64,000 nucleotides of DNA from Diphasiastrum complanatum (lineage: Eukaryota; Streptophyta; Lycopodiopsida; Lycopodiales; Lycopodiaceae), in contig CM055106.1 of the NCBI GenBank assembly GCA_029204225.1, forward strand, positions 10,954,539 through 11,018,538. The letters run 5' to 3'. Positions 45,252 through 58,313 of the stretch are shown here, piece by piece. Position 1 is the first letter of the stretch, and each line of letters begins with the position of its first letter. A program made the position numbers and the translations under genes. The notes under the pieces are model-generated. The model was not told where the DNA came from. It ran no database searches and saw nothing but the letters and a program-made list of their open reading frames with translations.

Positions 45252-46035
45252 TCTATAGGTAATTTATTGATTCATGGGCCAAAAGCCTATTGGCTTTACA
45301 CTAAGAAAACTCTAAAAAGGAAAATTCTTTTGAGAAGACTCAAATTTTTATACAAATCTGTTTTCATGTAGATTCTAACCTTAGGTAATCAATATCAAGA
45401 TGTTTAATTTGTGCATTTTGGTTTATATTAAACGTTAGTAACAACATAAAAATGTTTGCGTGGTCTTTTTGGTTTAACAAGCGACATAAATGGCCTGCAC
45501 CTTGCGAAAACTCCACTATGGGCCAACAAAAATATGTATCGAAGCCTATAGCCAAAATAATTATACCGAAATCTGAAGCTAAAAACATGTAATTGCTAAA
45601 TTATTTGGTAGAAAAAACCTAGAGTTTTGATATTTAATAGGCTCATATCCTGCAAAGGACCCAAACATGTACATACTAGGAAGCTGCAAAAAAAATTGAT
45701 TAAGAATTTTGTAAGCTTTTTCAATGGAATATAGGTTTTTGGCAAGCCCTACGCATTATGAAGCTTTAATAAGGTGCACATGCTATATCGTAAAGACCAT
45801 ACAATCATTTTTATAATTAATGTCAATATAAATCAAAATTCGCATATTATACAATTTGATCATAAATTATTGCATTATCCGAAAAGTTGGAATTATTAGT
45901 AAATGTCTTATAATTATTTGGGTCTTTTTACAGTTGGGTTTTTTTGAGAGGTGTTTTTTAGCCTTTGTTGTATAAAGCCAATAGGCTTTAGGCCCATGAG
46001 TTGCGAAATAGCTTACAAAATAAATCTATAGATTT
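45252..46035. mobile_element. Possible non-autonomous DNA transposon with inverted ends
   Basis: TCATGGGCCAAAAGCCTATT at 45272 is matched, inverted, by AATAGGCTTTAGGCCCATGA ending at 45999; the pairing continues outwards, with gaps, through TCTATAG on both sides. The interior is AT-rich and non-coding. A length of about 780 bp and imperfect inverted ends fit an old MITE or foldback element. No target duplication was identified. Confidence 0.5.
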
Positions 46036-46429
46036 ATGGTTAATAAAACTGTTCAAAAGAATTGGATAACTATTTTAAAAGTTCAAATCCTCGCAACATT
46101 CTTGCCCTCTCAAATCAACTGCAAGCTATTCGCCGACCTCTATCAACGTGACCTTATCAATGCCATTATATTTTTAACTAGGTGCATGTCAAAAATTAAT
46201 ATCATTATCATGCTCTGCTCGAGCATTTATTTGATTTAATTTTTATGACACGCACATGTGCTCACGCGCTCGCACACGCCACAAGCATGTGCAAACCTAT
46301 TTGTTTATAGATAGTAGGCAATTCAAATTGGCTATGAAGACTTGATTGTTCGGTGCTACTACCTTTGCATCATTTAGTGTTGGAATTGATGGATATGATG
46401 TGCCACCAATGTCAGATTTTCATTTATGA
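46036..46429. other. AT-rich non-coding spacer
   Basis: No recognised feature; a short alternating CACACG/GCTCACGCGC patch lies near 46250-46280. Confidence 0.45.
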
Positions 46430-47900
46430 AGAGCATCTGGACATCAGGGGTAGTAAGTGTGCTTTTATTTTGCAGTTTGGATTTTTTTTTTTAAATCTCT
46501 AGGAATAATTACATTGTACCGGTTTTTAATTTTCAAAATAGAGTTTATTTAGTTGAATTCATTATAGATATCTTCACAACCATGAGATTATCGAAAGGTT
46601 TTGGATGTAATTTGTGATGATAGAAGTAGAATTCTAATACATGGATCACATTGGACCTGTTAGTATGATAGAAGCTTATCCCTAAAGTTAATTCTCTCGG
46701 ATTAGTAGGGATATGAAGCTTATCCCTAACATGGAAGAGTGTGATATTGTAAATGGATTCTCCAGTTTTTGGTATTGAAGGATATTGTCCTATAAGGATT
46801 ATAGGACAGGTAGATGGATAAGTGGATTTCTAGAAAAGTCATAGTAAGGGGTTAAGAATCTTTTTGGAGGGAAAGCTAGTGGTATGGGTCATCAATAATT
46901 CCAAAGGAGAGGTTCTAGGACCATAAGGATTTGATCGACAATGGTAGGCTTAGATGTCGATCTAAACCATTGGTCAATTTTTTTGGGGGGTATTTTGTGA
47001 AATTCTGATTTTAAATCCGGATCCCAAGTGGGTATCTCACCGTTTACAAAATCAAAAACTATTAAAACTATTTCTCGCTTTCTTAAACCTTTATTCCTTA
47101 ATAAATTCTTGACTACTAGACATCAGATTGACTTCATATGATTCCTTCCAACACAAAATTATTTTTCTGAAATCCAAAGTAAAGTACAAAACTGGAATTT
47201 TTTTGAATAAGAGAAATTCTCTAGGAATGGTGTGGAACAGTGTGGAAGTCAAGTTTGACTTTAATGATCTGTAGCATATAAAACTTGGATATCTCGCTTT
47301 TTGTTAAAAATCTGGTTTGGAGAATATTTTTAAAATCCAATATTTCCTAGTGAAAAAGATTTAGCGTGATTCTTATATTTCCTAAGTTATGTTGGACATA
47401 TATTCCATTATCCTTTAATGATTAACTATGGTTTTAGATTTCAATGAATTATGATTGATGAATCATAAAAATCTAAATATTTGTGATTGACGGATCATAA
47501 ATGAATACTTAATCATTGTTAGAGGATTATAAGAAAATGCAATGATTCTTAAGAATATTGACTAATTCTTGATTTATTAAACAAGTCGAGAATCTAGATC
47601 AGTATTTTAAAAATCTAAATCACTTACCCCAATAATTTATGAACGCTTGTATCTCACAAGCATTCTAATAAAGTAAATTGTTTTTACTTGTGGAGAATTT
47701 GCTTAATTTAGTGGATGGTATTATGCTACAAATTATAGTTTGTAAGTGCTTGTGTATGGTTTTCAAACTAGATCTCCAGTTGGGGGACAAACAAATCTAT
47801 TAAGATTGTATGGTTGCTATTTTCTTGCATGTGATGCTACAAATAGGAGCATTTAACTCAAGTAATTATCTGGGGTACTCAGAGTTGAGTTAAATTCATT
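46430..47900 (+). repeat. AT-rich dispersed repeat, copy 2
   Basis: It shares ordered segments with 16480-19250, for example GTTATGTTGGACATATATTCC near 47389, AATCATAAAAATCTAAATAT near 47462, ACAAATCTATTAAGATTG near 47789 and GGGGTACTCAGAGTTGAGTT near 47873. It is about 1 kb shorter because of internal losses and is not interrupted by a LINE. The lack of long frames agrees with copy 1. Confidence 0.6.
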
Positions 47901-47904
47901 TTTT

Positions 47905-49303
47905 ATTTTAATGGATTTTCTAGAGACTCGCATGCTCTATATGCAAACAGAGGCTCGAAGAAGCAGAAGAAGAAAGGTCCACAAAAATTCAAGTCGACCG
48001 ACCCAAAGGAATCCTCGAATCCACAGACAAAGCAAAAGATGTTCTGCGAATATTGCAAACACATCAATCATGAGATTAAAGATTATGATCATATCTATCA
48101 TAGAGAAATTGCATACCCATAATAGTAAGCATTTCAGAAAGCACACCTCTGACCTTACCACGGCTGTTGATCTAAAGCTGAAAGGCCTGCAAACTAGACC
48201 CACTCATGCATATCCTAGAAGAGAGTTCACTTGGTGTCCACATTGTGCCGACAACCACATGGGGAACGAATGCCCATAGTTGCGACAAAGCTTAGAGTGG
48301 CCTGCACGATAATGTCATATCTACAACATGAACAACCATGATACAAACGACAACCGATACAACCTTAGGAACCAAGCTGCATGCCTAGTGTGAAAAGTAC
48401 AGTACTAAGGACCATAAATGGATCTTTGAATGATCCACAAGGTTGATTGTGTGCTTGTTAAACAATCTATCAGATACTAGTCATCAAAAAACAAGATCAA
48501 GTTTAGCAGCTTGATAGAAAACAAGTAGAGACAATCAGAGCATTGATCAAAAACTATAATCCAAGTTCCCACGTGTGAAGATCAGGCTATAGTACGGCCT
48601 GTAGACAGAGTTTGAAGTGTGCCAAGCTGGGTTTCATTGGAATCAATAGCAATCACAACATAGAGAGAAAATCTAAGTTTCTCCTTGAGGCTCCAAAAAG
48701 TTTCTATCTTCTCACTAAGGAGAATGGGAATACATAGTAAAAGACACTTCCTTTGCAAAGTTAGGTGAAAATCCAGCATGTAATAAGGAAGTAGACTCAA
48801 CTTTCTTGCCCTAATGTGAAAGCCCTAGCCTAGATCCAAGAGTCATGCTTGGTAGGTGCATGGTAGGTACAAATCTCATCATAAATCAAGGTCTAGATCC
48901 TACAAAGTAGGAATCACTATCAAATGGACACAACCACTCTTCTTGACTCGTGGTAACCTACCTTAGGTGTGGATTTACAAGTGGCACTTTGGCCATTCAA
49001 GTGACTAACAAAAAATTATTGACAAAATGTACAATATTCTACATGGCTAGATTTGCCAATGTAGGCAATTTTTCACACCCAACACCAAATCCTGCCCCAT
49101 TGGCACAACAACAAGGTGTCTTATCCCAACCGTCGCATAGGTTGGTGCTACCTTTCATTCCTGCTAGAACCCAAGGGTTACTAGTACTATACCCGCAACC
49201 AGCTGCTCAGCAGTTGAACATGGTCGAAATGACCGACCGGCCCCACTACCTCAAGGCTCAAGGAAGAAGCACAGGACACCGTTCTAGTACATTTCATAGA
49301 TGA
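47905..49303 (+). pseudogene. Decayed zinc-finger-containing frame, gag-like, family uncertain
   Basis: Plus-strand frames show three cysteine-rich pieces: CEYCKHINHEIKDYDHIYH near 48035-48095, CPHCADNHMGNEC at about 48236-48276, and ACLV.EKYSTKDHKWIF near 48380-48430. All are separated by stops and shifts. Before them is a lysine-rich stretch (KKQKKKGPQKFKST). Frame 48950-49303 is open and rich in proline and glutamine (PTPNPAPLAQQQGVLSQPSH). A run of CCHC-like fingers after a basic stretch suggests a gag of an unplaced retroelement. It follows directly on AT-rich repeat copy 2 and may be part of the same element. Confidence 0.4.
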
Positions 49304-50605
49304 AGCGAACGGAGAGTTAATAACTATCTATGTGAATTAACTTCGTGGTACTGAATTCAGAGCTCCCATAGAGTCTTATGGATGTGGAGAGAATCATAGG
49401 ATCATTAGGGCCCTTTTTGGACTCAAAAAGGGCCTCTTCACTAATCATGATTAGTGTTAATGATGACATGTGTACCAATAAGAGAGTAACAATTGAGATG
49501 GAATGATCCATATGACATGGCACATCCAATGGTGTACATTGGATCTCTAAATTCTAACTCACCCACTAACCCTCCTCTAACTCTACTTCCTCAATCCATA
49601 TTAACGATAGTGTGGCAATGGTAAATTTGCTATTTTTTCAAACACTTCAAATGGTTTATTTTTTAGTTTGGAAAGAGAAAATGAGGCCCAATATTTTTTT
49701 GGGCCCCATTTTGCAAAACAAATTCAAAAAAAATTGGGAGGGAGGGGGGGTTGAAACCCCCCTCTCTTTTTCCTTACATATGTCAGGAAGGGGGCCTGCA
49801 CCCATGTGCCCCCCTCTCCATTTTCCCCTCCCCTCTGGGTCGTTGGCCGGTTTGGGGACGCAGCAACCTAGAGGCTGTCACCTGACCCCCCTCCCTGGTA
49901 CACAGAGGGTGGGGGCACAGGCTACAGACTACATCACCGTCCACAGTGGCCCGGAATACGCACTCCGGGCCGTTGGCCTAGGTGGGTGCACAGTGCACCT
50001 ACGCCCCCACCCTCCCTCCCTCTATGTACCTAGGGGTGAAAGGGGGGGAGGGGAGGGGATCAGGTAGCAGCCTCTGTTGGATGAGGGAAGCTATTAAGCC
50101 ATGGAAGCAACTGAGCTCGACACCCTGAGAGATGTTCGAGTCTTATCCAAACAAAGAAAAATAATACTGAAATTATAAATGATCGAATCAAATTATCAAA
50201 ATTTTGACTATTACTTAGATCGTTCTTTCAACTATTAGACTATCCAGATAGGTGTCAAAGACAGCCATAAAGAGGGCGATAGAATTCGACGTCTATGACT
50301 ACATCCCGTTGTTGAGGAGATGGATCTTCTTGTTGTTCGACAAGAGTATCTTCGATTGTTGTCAAAACAATTGTAGGTCAAGGCTTGTCGATGGTGATGG
50401 GAGTCGTTGGAACGAACTCCTACATTGGCTGCTTCTGTTTGATGTCATAGAATATGTCTTCGAGGAAGACGACATTTCAACCTACTCATATTTAGCTTGA
50501 TTCGACATCATAGATAAAAATACTCGATAAAAATGCTCTTGCAACTGACAAGATCGAGTTTATTTCTCAAGTCAGAAGCTGGAAATCTACAAGATCAGAG
50601 AGCTG
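49304..50605. other. Mixed non-coding stretch with a GC-rich patch
   Basis: No gene is recognised. The segment 49735-50065 is strongly GC-rich, with C and G runs and self-complementary pieces (for example GGGGGGGTTGAAACCCCCC near 49744). The open frame across it looks like a composition artefact. The part from 50100 up to 50605 should be internal leader of a second copia element, given the primer-site-like sequence at 50606-50618. Confidence 0.4.
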
Positions 50606-50618
50606 AGCTTTGATACCA
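50606..50618 (-). other. Degenerate copia primer site outside the left LTR
   Basis: AGCTTTGATACCA differs at two positions from the complement of TGGTATCAGAGCC and lies directly below the LTR at 50619. Its position implies that this LTR also served as the 5' LTR of a second minus-strand element extending to lower coordinates. Confidence 0.6.
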
Positions 50619-51405
50619 TGTAGGAAAATCAATGGAAATGTGGTGAGCAGCGAAAGTGGAACAGGTGGTGCGTGGATCGGAAGTGCAGCAGTTACCAGCA
50701 AAGCAAGTTCAAGATGGATCGAATAACTACAATGCGCAAATAGAACAAAATAGTAGTGTTGACACAAAAATGCATTGATAATAATCAAAGTTGAGTACAA
50801 GAGCTTGAAGCTGGCGCTAATCAATCTTCAGTTGAGTTCGTTGATGGCTAACTGATAGATTCAAAAACTACAACTGAGCCTAACTATTTACAACCTAATG
50901 CCTACCTGATGATAATCTGATCAAAATGTTGACTCCAGTAGATCTTCCTTGATGATTGGAAGTCAGATGATCAGTACATTGAAAGCTGACATTGACCTAC
51001 TTAATTAACTACATTTGTCCTGCAGTAGGTAGCCGTCGTTTTTTCCAGAGAGTTGTGTACAAAAGTAGGCAGATTGTCAACGTTGCGACGTGGGTCCCAG
51101 ATTTTCAAGTTGACAGTACAAAGGGTCGGAATTCTACAAAGAGACTTGATCCAATCCGATCCAGGGTCAAAGACGCCCGAATATTTTTTGCCTCGATCCG
51201 ATCCGATTAAAGGTCGAAAAATCCTTCATTTATGGGATTGACATTGGGTCGAAAAAATTCGATCCTGAATTTTTTGATCTTATGTACAAAAATTCGAGTC
51301 TTCTTCCTTCTTTCTTTTTTGTTGTTTTCAAGAATAGATATAAACAAGAATTTTCCAAGATGCTCATTACCTAATAGAAGTGGGCTTGAGCATAGAATTC
51401 CAACA
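50619..51405 (-). repeat. Copia LTR (3' LTR of the 51406-54663 element)
   Basis: The 787-bp block starts TGTAGGAA and ends TTCCAACA; it aligns with 54664-55207 over most of its length (for example TACAAGAGCTTGAAGCTGG and AGGTAGCCGTCGTTTTT). A segment of about 190 bp (about 51090-51316, rich in GGATCGGATCG-type words) is absent from the other copy. The polypurine tract CTCCCCCTTAATG (complement) follows at 51406. Confidence 0.85.
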
Positions 51406-51418
51406 CTCCCCCTTAATG
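51406..51418 (-). other. Copia polypurine tract
   Basis: On the minus strand CATTAAGGGGGAG immediately precedes the LTR start TGTTGGAA, the site where plus-strand DNA synthesis is primed in copia elements. The same motif occurs at 57074-57085. Confidence 0.8.
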
Positions 51419-51439
51419 TGGATCCTAGAAAGATTCGAT

Positions 51440-54400
51440 CTTCAGATTTAGCTGATTGTTAACTCTGAGATAGTGCTCCTTGGTGAAGTAATCTGCTGCC
51501 ATAGACTTTGTCCATGCAGTAAACCAAAGAAATTACCCTTATGCTTTGGTTGTCACAATAGATGGATGTTGCATGTGACTGAAAAAAATTCAATATCTGC
51601 AAGCAGGTTCATCAACCAAATTGCCTCATTGGTAGCATTTGTGACAGCTGTAAAATCCGATTCTGTAAAGGATGATGCTACTGAGTTTTGGTTGTTACAT
51701 GAGATTGGACCTTGATTGAACATAAATCCAGAAGTCGATATTTTGGTGTCAATATTTTCTGTCCAATCTGCATATGTGTAGTCTTTGAGAATCTTGGCTG
51801 ATGGATCGGATTTTCATTGACTAATGAATCAGTCTGCTGGGTCGGATTCGAAAATTGTACTCCAGTGCTCACGTGCATTTCAGATCCTTCATCAAAATCA
51901 AATTGTTACTGAGAGTAACAGTGTATCATCTACATAAAGAGTAGTAATAATGAAAAGATCTGATACAAACTTGAAATAAATATTCGAGTTTGTCGAGTTT
52001 TGATAGAAACCATTCTCATTTAGAACTACAAGTGTGGTGCCTCTTCTGCAAATGTGGTGTCCTCTTCTGCATTGCACTAGTCAATATCAATGGATGACTC
52101 TGCTTCTGAAATAGTGTTGAGTTCCTGCACAAAGTAGCAGGCTGGATCATCTATGAATAGGGATGGAGCCTGTCTGGATCGATTCGATCTTCTATGTTAA
52201 AATTCGATCATTTGATGTTGTTCGATCCATTGAGTTTCTGACTCATTTTTCAAGTCAGTATCGAATTTTGGAATTTCGACCCTTGGGTTGGATTTTGTCG
52301 TAAGTTTTCTTTTGACATCAAAAAATTGATCTTCCAAGAAAGTGACATCTCTGCTCGCAAATGACTTATGAGTGTTCAAATTGAAGAGCTTGTATGTCTA
52401 GTGGTATGAGAAATAGCCAATAAAGATCGATCTTCTGTTGTCAGACCCTCGGGTTGGATTTTTTATTTTTCGAACTTGGATCGAATTTTGATTGTTCGAT
52501 CCTTGGGTCGGATTTTTCTGGAGATCAGCAGTGATTTGAGTGAAAGCAAAACATCCGAATACTCTGTTATGGTTGAGTAATGGCTTTGATCCTGTCCACA
52601 CCTGATATTGCCATTCAGGGCCTCTAAAATGGATCGATTTTGAAGGAGGTTGTTGTAGTAACAACTTTTGCCCAGAACTTATTTGGAAGAGATGCATGGG
52701 CCAGCATGCTCTTGGCACTCTCAATGAGTGACTGAGTCTTCCATTTAGCTACACCATTGGACTGAGGTGAGCTTGTTGTAAAATGTTGTTGTATTTCGGT
52801 TGCCAAGTAGAAGTTTTTGGATTTGTTGGAGGCAAATACTCCCCCTGCATCAGAGTGTAGAGCCTTGATTCTTCTTTGGCCGATTTTTCTGATGATGCTT
52901 TGAATTGCATAAAGAACTTCAGAGTATCGGATTTGTTCTTCAAGAAACATGTTGCAGTCCTCTAAGAAAAGTCATCAATAATAGTTAGCAAATAGATAGC
53001 TCCCCCCGCGAAAATAGTCTGCATAGGTCCACAAATGTCCATGTGTACAAAATCTAGCAAATTTTTAGAAGTACATTCTAAATCTGAAATGATTGAACTT
53101 CTAACATGCTTGCTGGAAATACAGCTTTTACATGAAGTATCAGATTTGCTAATGAAAGGTAGATACAACTGGAATTTAAATGGCCTAATCTGTGATGCCA
53201 CAACATATCATTGAATCAAAAGTAGTAGTAAAAAGAGCTTGACTACTTGTAAAATAGGAGTGGCTGAGTTTGTACAAATTGCCACACATTCTATTGAAAG
53301 CAAAAACTTTCCTAGATTCATCAAGAATAGTGTAGCCCTATCTATCAAATTCAACCCTCTGACCTTAATCTGTGATTCTGCTAATAAGTGCAGGTTTTAG
53401 GTCAGAACATTGGACAAAAACATTACATCACCTTTCTGGAATTCGATCCTAACTGTTCCTTCACCCTCAATGGAATGAGTTGAGTTGTCTCCAAATATGC
53501 ACAACTCTAGAATGGGTGTATGACTTGTAGTCATGGAACTAGTCTCAATGGTGAGGGTATGTGTTGTTGCACCTGAGTACAAATATCGGTAATTGATATC
53601 TTGTTGTTCTTCAGAAATACAGCTTCATCTTCCTCTTCATGCTGGATCAAGTAACTAGTTGAGGTAGGATTTGCTTGTCATTGGGACTGCATCTTCTTTT
53701 CATTGTTGTACTTGAGTGTTCTTCAGTCCTTGATGAGATGACCAGTCCTCTTACAATATTTGCAGAACAGGTTCTGCTCTTGCTGGAATGATGAAGAAAA
53801 ATTTGAATTCGACCCTGAGCCAAAATTCGACCCAGACTGCAAGTTGCTTTTTCTATTAGAAAATCTGACTTTGGAGATCTCTTCTGATTTTTATGATTTT
53901 TGTTTGTGTATAGAGCAATGGAATCCGATTCTGAGCTTGAGGAGATTGCATTCCTTCTGATCTCCTCTTGTGACAGCATAGAAATGACTCTTGATAGAGT
54001 AAGTTGCTGCTGGGTCGAAATAGCCATGACTCATGTTTCATAGGCATCAGAGAGACTCGATAAAAGAGTCATTACTACATCTGAATCTTCAACGTTCGAT
54101 CATGTTGCAGTCATTTGCTCCATGAGGTTTTTGAATGTGTTGAGATGGCTGGAAATGGTGTCTGCATCAAACATTCTGAGTGTGAAGAATTTCTTCCTTA
54201 GATGTAACTTGGAAGTGACATCTCTGATGTCATAGAGAGTTGTGAGAATGTCCCAGGCATCTTTAGCAGTTTGTGCAGATCGGATATGACTAATTTGGGA
54301 GTCTCTGATATTCAAAGTGATTAAGGCAAATGTCTTGCCATCTCGTTGTCTCCATTTGGTGATGCTAGCTGCATCAGCCTCTGGCTTGATTTCAATACCA

Positions 54401-54516
54401 TCAACTAAGTCCCACAGCTCTTTGGCTAATAGAACGACCTTCATTTTGAACTTCCAGAGATGGTAGTTCTCTCCATCGAGTTTGTCAATCAAAGAAGGAC
54501 TAGAAGTAGAATTCAT
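51440..54516 (-). pseudogene. Ty1/copia gag-pol of the two-LTR element
   Basis: The order on the minus strand is gag-PR-IN-RT-RNase H, as in all copia elements. Gag starts at the ATG at 54516 (MNSTSSPSLIDKLDGENYHL) and is open to about 54100; its zinc knuckle FCKYCKRTGHLIKD has lost the last cysteine to TGA (near 53735). In the protease the catalytic aspartate is replaced (YLYSGATTH near 53570-53590). Integrase pieces lie at 53201-52962 (HMDICGPM, IIDDFS), 52950-52624 (HSDAGGVF, SPQSNGVAKW) and 52724-52398. Most of RT is deleted; only LYVDDTLLLS remains near 51930, followed by RNase H (DYTYADWTENIDTK, SFTESDFTAVTNATNEAIWL, YCDNQS). Multiple stops and deletions make it inactive. Confidence 0.9.
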
Positions 54517-54651
54517 TCTGGTGTAGTAGTGATATCGTCGGAAGAAACAACAATAACTGATATTGTTGGCCACACTGTGCACTTGCTGAGATGAAGTCTT
54601 GGTAGAAATAAGACTGAATCCGCAATGGAAATGCAGATTACTGAGGCACCT

Positions 54652-54663
54652 GGTCTGATACCA
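54652..54663 (-). other. Copia primer binding site
   Basis: GGTCTGATACCA (minus TGGTATCAGACC) lies immediately below the 5' LTR and about 140 bases upstream of the gag ATG. Confidence 0.8.
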
Positions 54664-55207
54664 TGTTGGAAATCAGAGAAAATCAGGATTAGCAGCAGAA
54701 GTGATGAGGATCGCTATGGATCGAAAATGCGGCAGTTACCAGTAAGAGCAAAGTTCAAGATGGATTGCATGACTACAATGTGCAAATAGAACAGAACAGT
54801 AGCGGAACACAAAAAATGCACTATGATAATAATCAAAACTGAGTACAAGAGCTTGAAGCTGGGGCAAATCAATGGGCGCTAATCAGTCTTCAGCTGAGTT
54901 CGTTGATGGCTAACTGATAGATTCAAAAACTATAACTAAACTTAACTATTTACAACATAATGCCTGCAGGATGATAACCTGATCAGAATGATGACTCCAG
55001 TAGATCTTCCTTGATGATTGGAAGTCAGATGATCAATACATTGAAAGCTTACATTGACCTACTTAATTAACTACATTTGTCTTGTAGTAGGTAGCCGTCG
55101 TTTTTGCCAGAGAGTTGTGTACAGAAGTAGGCGGACTTCAGTTGTTTTCAAGAATAGATATAAACAAGAATTTTTCATGATGCTCATTACCTAATGGAAT
55201 TGGGCTT
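54664..55207 (-). repeat. Copia 5' LTR, truncated at its outer end
   Basis: It begins TGTTGGAAAT next to the primer site and follows the left LTR to TGGGCTT at 55207, where the last roughly 20 bases, including TTCCAACA, are missing. The next base onward is integrase sequence of another copia element, so the outer end was lost at this junction. Confidence 0.85.
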
Positions 55208-55209
55208 AA

Positions 55210-56680
55210 ATATGTGTCTCAGCAAACTACTTAAGAATGCCTAAGACTTATTCTTAATAAATATAGTCTTGGTCAATCTTGAATAGTCATCGATAAAAGT
55301 GATGAAATATAGTGCAGAACCCAGAGATGGAATACTCATATGACAGATCACTATGTATCAATTCTAGAATGGACTTAGCTCTAGTGGCTTGTCCCTTTGG
55401 GAATCTTGATCTAGGATGTTTGCCTAGTAAGCACATCTCACAAACATTTCTAAGGTCTGTGGAGGCAGCATTTAAGCTCAAATCCTTAACCATGCTATTA
55501 TGATGCATGTACAAGATCGCTCATATTTAGATGTCCTAATCTTTGATGTCATAAATGGGCATTAGAAGTACTCACATTGCTAGAAAATGCATAATCATGA
55601 CTCAAGATATACAAATTACCTTCTATGTTTGCATAGAGGATCTCATTACAATCTTTTATCCAAAATAGTACATTGCTTCATATTGAACAAAGCTCTACAA
55701 CCTTGATCTGTGATCTTGCTAATAGACAATAAATTCTTTTTCAATTTAAGTACATAAAGTACACCATTAAGCAATGTCGAATTCACATCTGGAAGTTGAA
55801 GGCGAATATTTCTTTGGCCTTGAATTTGATGTGTGTTTGAGTCACCGAAGTAGATGTACCTCGATTATGTTGGTTTGAGTTCTTCAATTAGGAATTTACA
55901 TGGAGTCATACGCTGAGAAGCACCCAAATCGAGATACCATAGCAAGGCATCTCTACTTTGTTGATCTTGTACTATCATCAATGTTGGGTCTTCGTGAGAG
56001 GTTCTGGCAGAATCAGATCACTCATCCTGCTATTGCATCTTCTTTTTTGCTTCGTTGTGCTTGAGAACTCGACAATCCTTGATGTCGTGGTTGGTTCTCT
56101 TTCAGTACTTGCAGAAGAGCTTGGCCTTCGGCTTTTGTTGTTGTCGATCATGTTGTTGTTGATGGTTTGAATCAGTTTGCTCTTCTTGTCCTTCAAAGTT
56201 TTCTTCTTCTGGGATTGTTGCTTAGTCGAATAGAGGGCAATTGTCTTTGTATTCAGTATCGATGAGCTTTTTGTTCTTACGTCTTCTTGCAATAAACTTG
56301 TTGTCAAATTTTGTAGAGACAGCTCAAGAGTATTGCTCAAAAGGAATACTAGATTATCGTAAGAGATAGAAACGCTGGACATAAGAGACATGTTAGCATA
56401 TTTGTCCGACACTGGCAAACCTACTGCAGTTAGCTGGTTAATCAGTGATTTGAATTTGTTCAGATGATCAGTGACTAAGGTTCCTTCACTCATCTTGAGA
56501 GATAGGAACTTCTTTCTCAAAAAGAGACGAGTCGATGCATCTGCCATTTTATGCAAACCAATTAATATGTCTCATGCTATTTGGAAGTGGAACAGTTAGA
56601 TACATGAGCTACCTATGAATTAAGGATACAATGGCTAATGCTTTGCCGTCCTTTATAATCATGATAGCTTATTAATTATC
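55210..56680 (-). pseudogene. Second copia gag-protease-integrase remnant
   Basis: On the minus strand the gag has KDGKALAIVSLIHR near 56650 and, after stops, DILIGLHKMADASTRLFLRK and KMSEGTLVTDHLNKFKSLIN (56556-55978), with a degenerate zinc-knuckle region near 56110. Decayed protease-region sequence lies near 55950-55700. The GAG-pre-integrase and integrase start read HQRLGHLNMS, NVCEMCLLGKHPRSRFP and ILELIHSDLS (55514-55287). A tryptophan codon of the EAWD motif has become TGA. The piece stops at about 55210, where the LTR of the neighbouring element begins. It is a distinct, older copia family member. Confidence 0.82.
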
Positions 56681-56689
56681 AGTCTATGC

Positions 56690-57073
56690 CTATGGTGAAA
56701 CATAGAGAGAGAAGAATGAATACTTCTAATGAGCTTGAATTCTGAACTTGATGAACAATGTTCTTCAAATGAACTAATCTACTGATCTATTTATAATTGC
56801 TGATGGAACAACCCTAACGGAATACACCATTATTCACTTGGCAGGTGCCATGTGAGATAAGAGACTGGACCCAAAATATCTAGTGGATAAAACTCCACTA
56901 TCAAATTTGTTTAGGTCATTATTTGGAAACCCTTGACAAATGATTTGACTCTGTGTCGACAACATGTGTATTTCTACAGATGGTCTTCGACGCCTTCGAC
57001 ACTGTCTCAATAATGTGAGTAAAATTGTAGAGAGCTTCACATTATAAAATAATTTAAGCAATGAAATCTAACA
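56690..57073 (-). repeat. Copia LTR part next to a polypurine tract
   Basis: On the minus strand the tract AAGGGGAAG (57074-57082) is followed by TGTTAGATTTCATTG, the start of a 3' LTR that belongs to the RNase H piece above it. Its other end was not identified; 56690 is where gag-like sequence of the neighbouring element begins. Confidence 0.5.
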
Positions 57074-57082
57074 CTTCCCCTT

Positions 57083-57360
57083 AATGTGAACCCTTAAGAA
57101 ATGAGGTATTTAAAAAAGAATATTGCTAACCTTAGAATGATTGTCAAATGATAACGCTTTAGTAAATATATCCATTATCATCAACTCTATTTTGCAAAAT
57201 ATTACAATAATCTCCCTTTCGAGTACTTTGTCTCTGACGAAGTGATACTTTATCTCGATGTGCTTGCTCCGGAAATGATACCTGGGATTAATAGATAAAG
57301 CAATTGTACTCTGATTGTCACAAAAAAGTGTAGAAAGTAGTTCTTTGTGATCCTAGCCTC
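57083..57360 (-). pseudogene. Ty1/copia RNase H C-terminal piece
   Basis: The minus strand encodes FCDNQSTIALSINPRYHFRS and KHIEIKYHFVRDKVLERE, the conserved end of copia RNase H, followed by a polypurine tract and LTR start. It is homologous to the RNase H at 43892-44467 on the other strand. Confidence 0.85.
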
Positions 57361-58221
<861 letters not shown>

Positions 58222-58282
<61 letters not shown>

Positions 58283-58313
58283 ACACCCCCCCTCGCACAC
58301 ACACACACACACA
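58222..58313. repeat. Microsatellites (CT)n and (CA)n
   Basis: CT units run 58222-58279, and after a short GC-rich spacer CA units run about 58295-58313. Confidence 0.95.

Noticed and set aside
49612-50067. A 151-residue plus-strand frame with Pro/Gly runs
   Set aside because: It covers a GC-rich patch with homopolymer runs; no motif and no partner exon, so it is most likely composition-driven.
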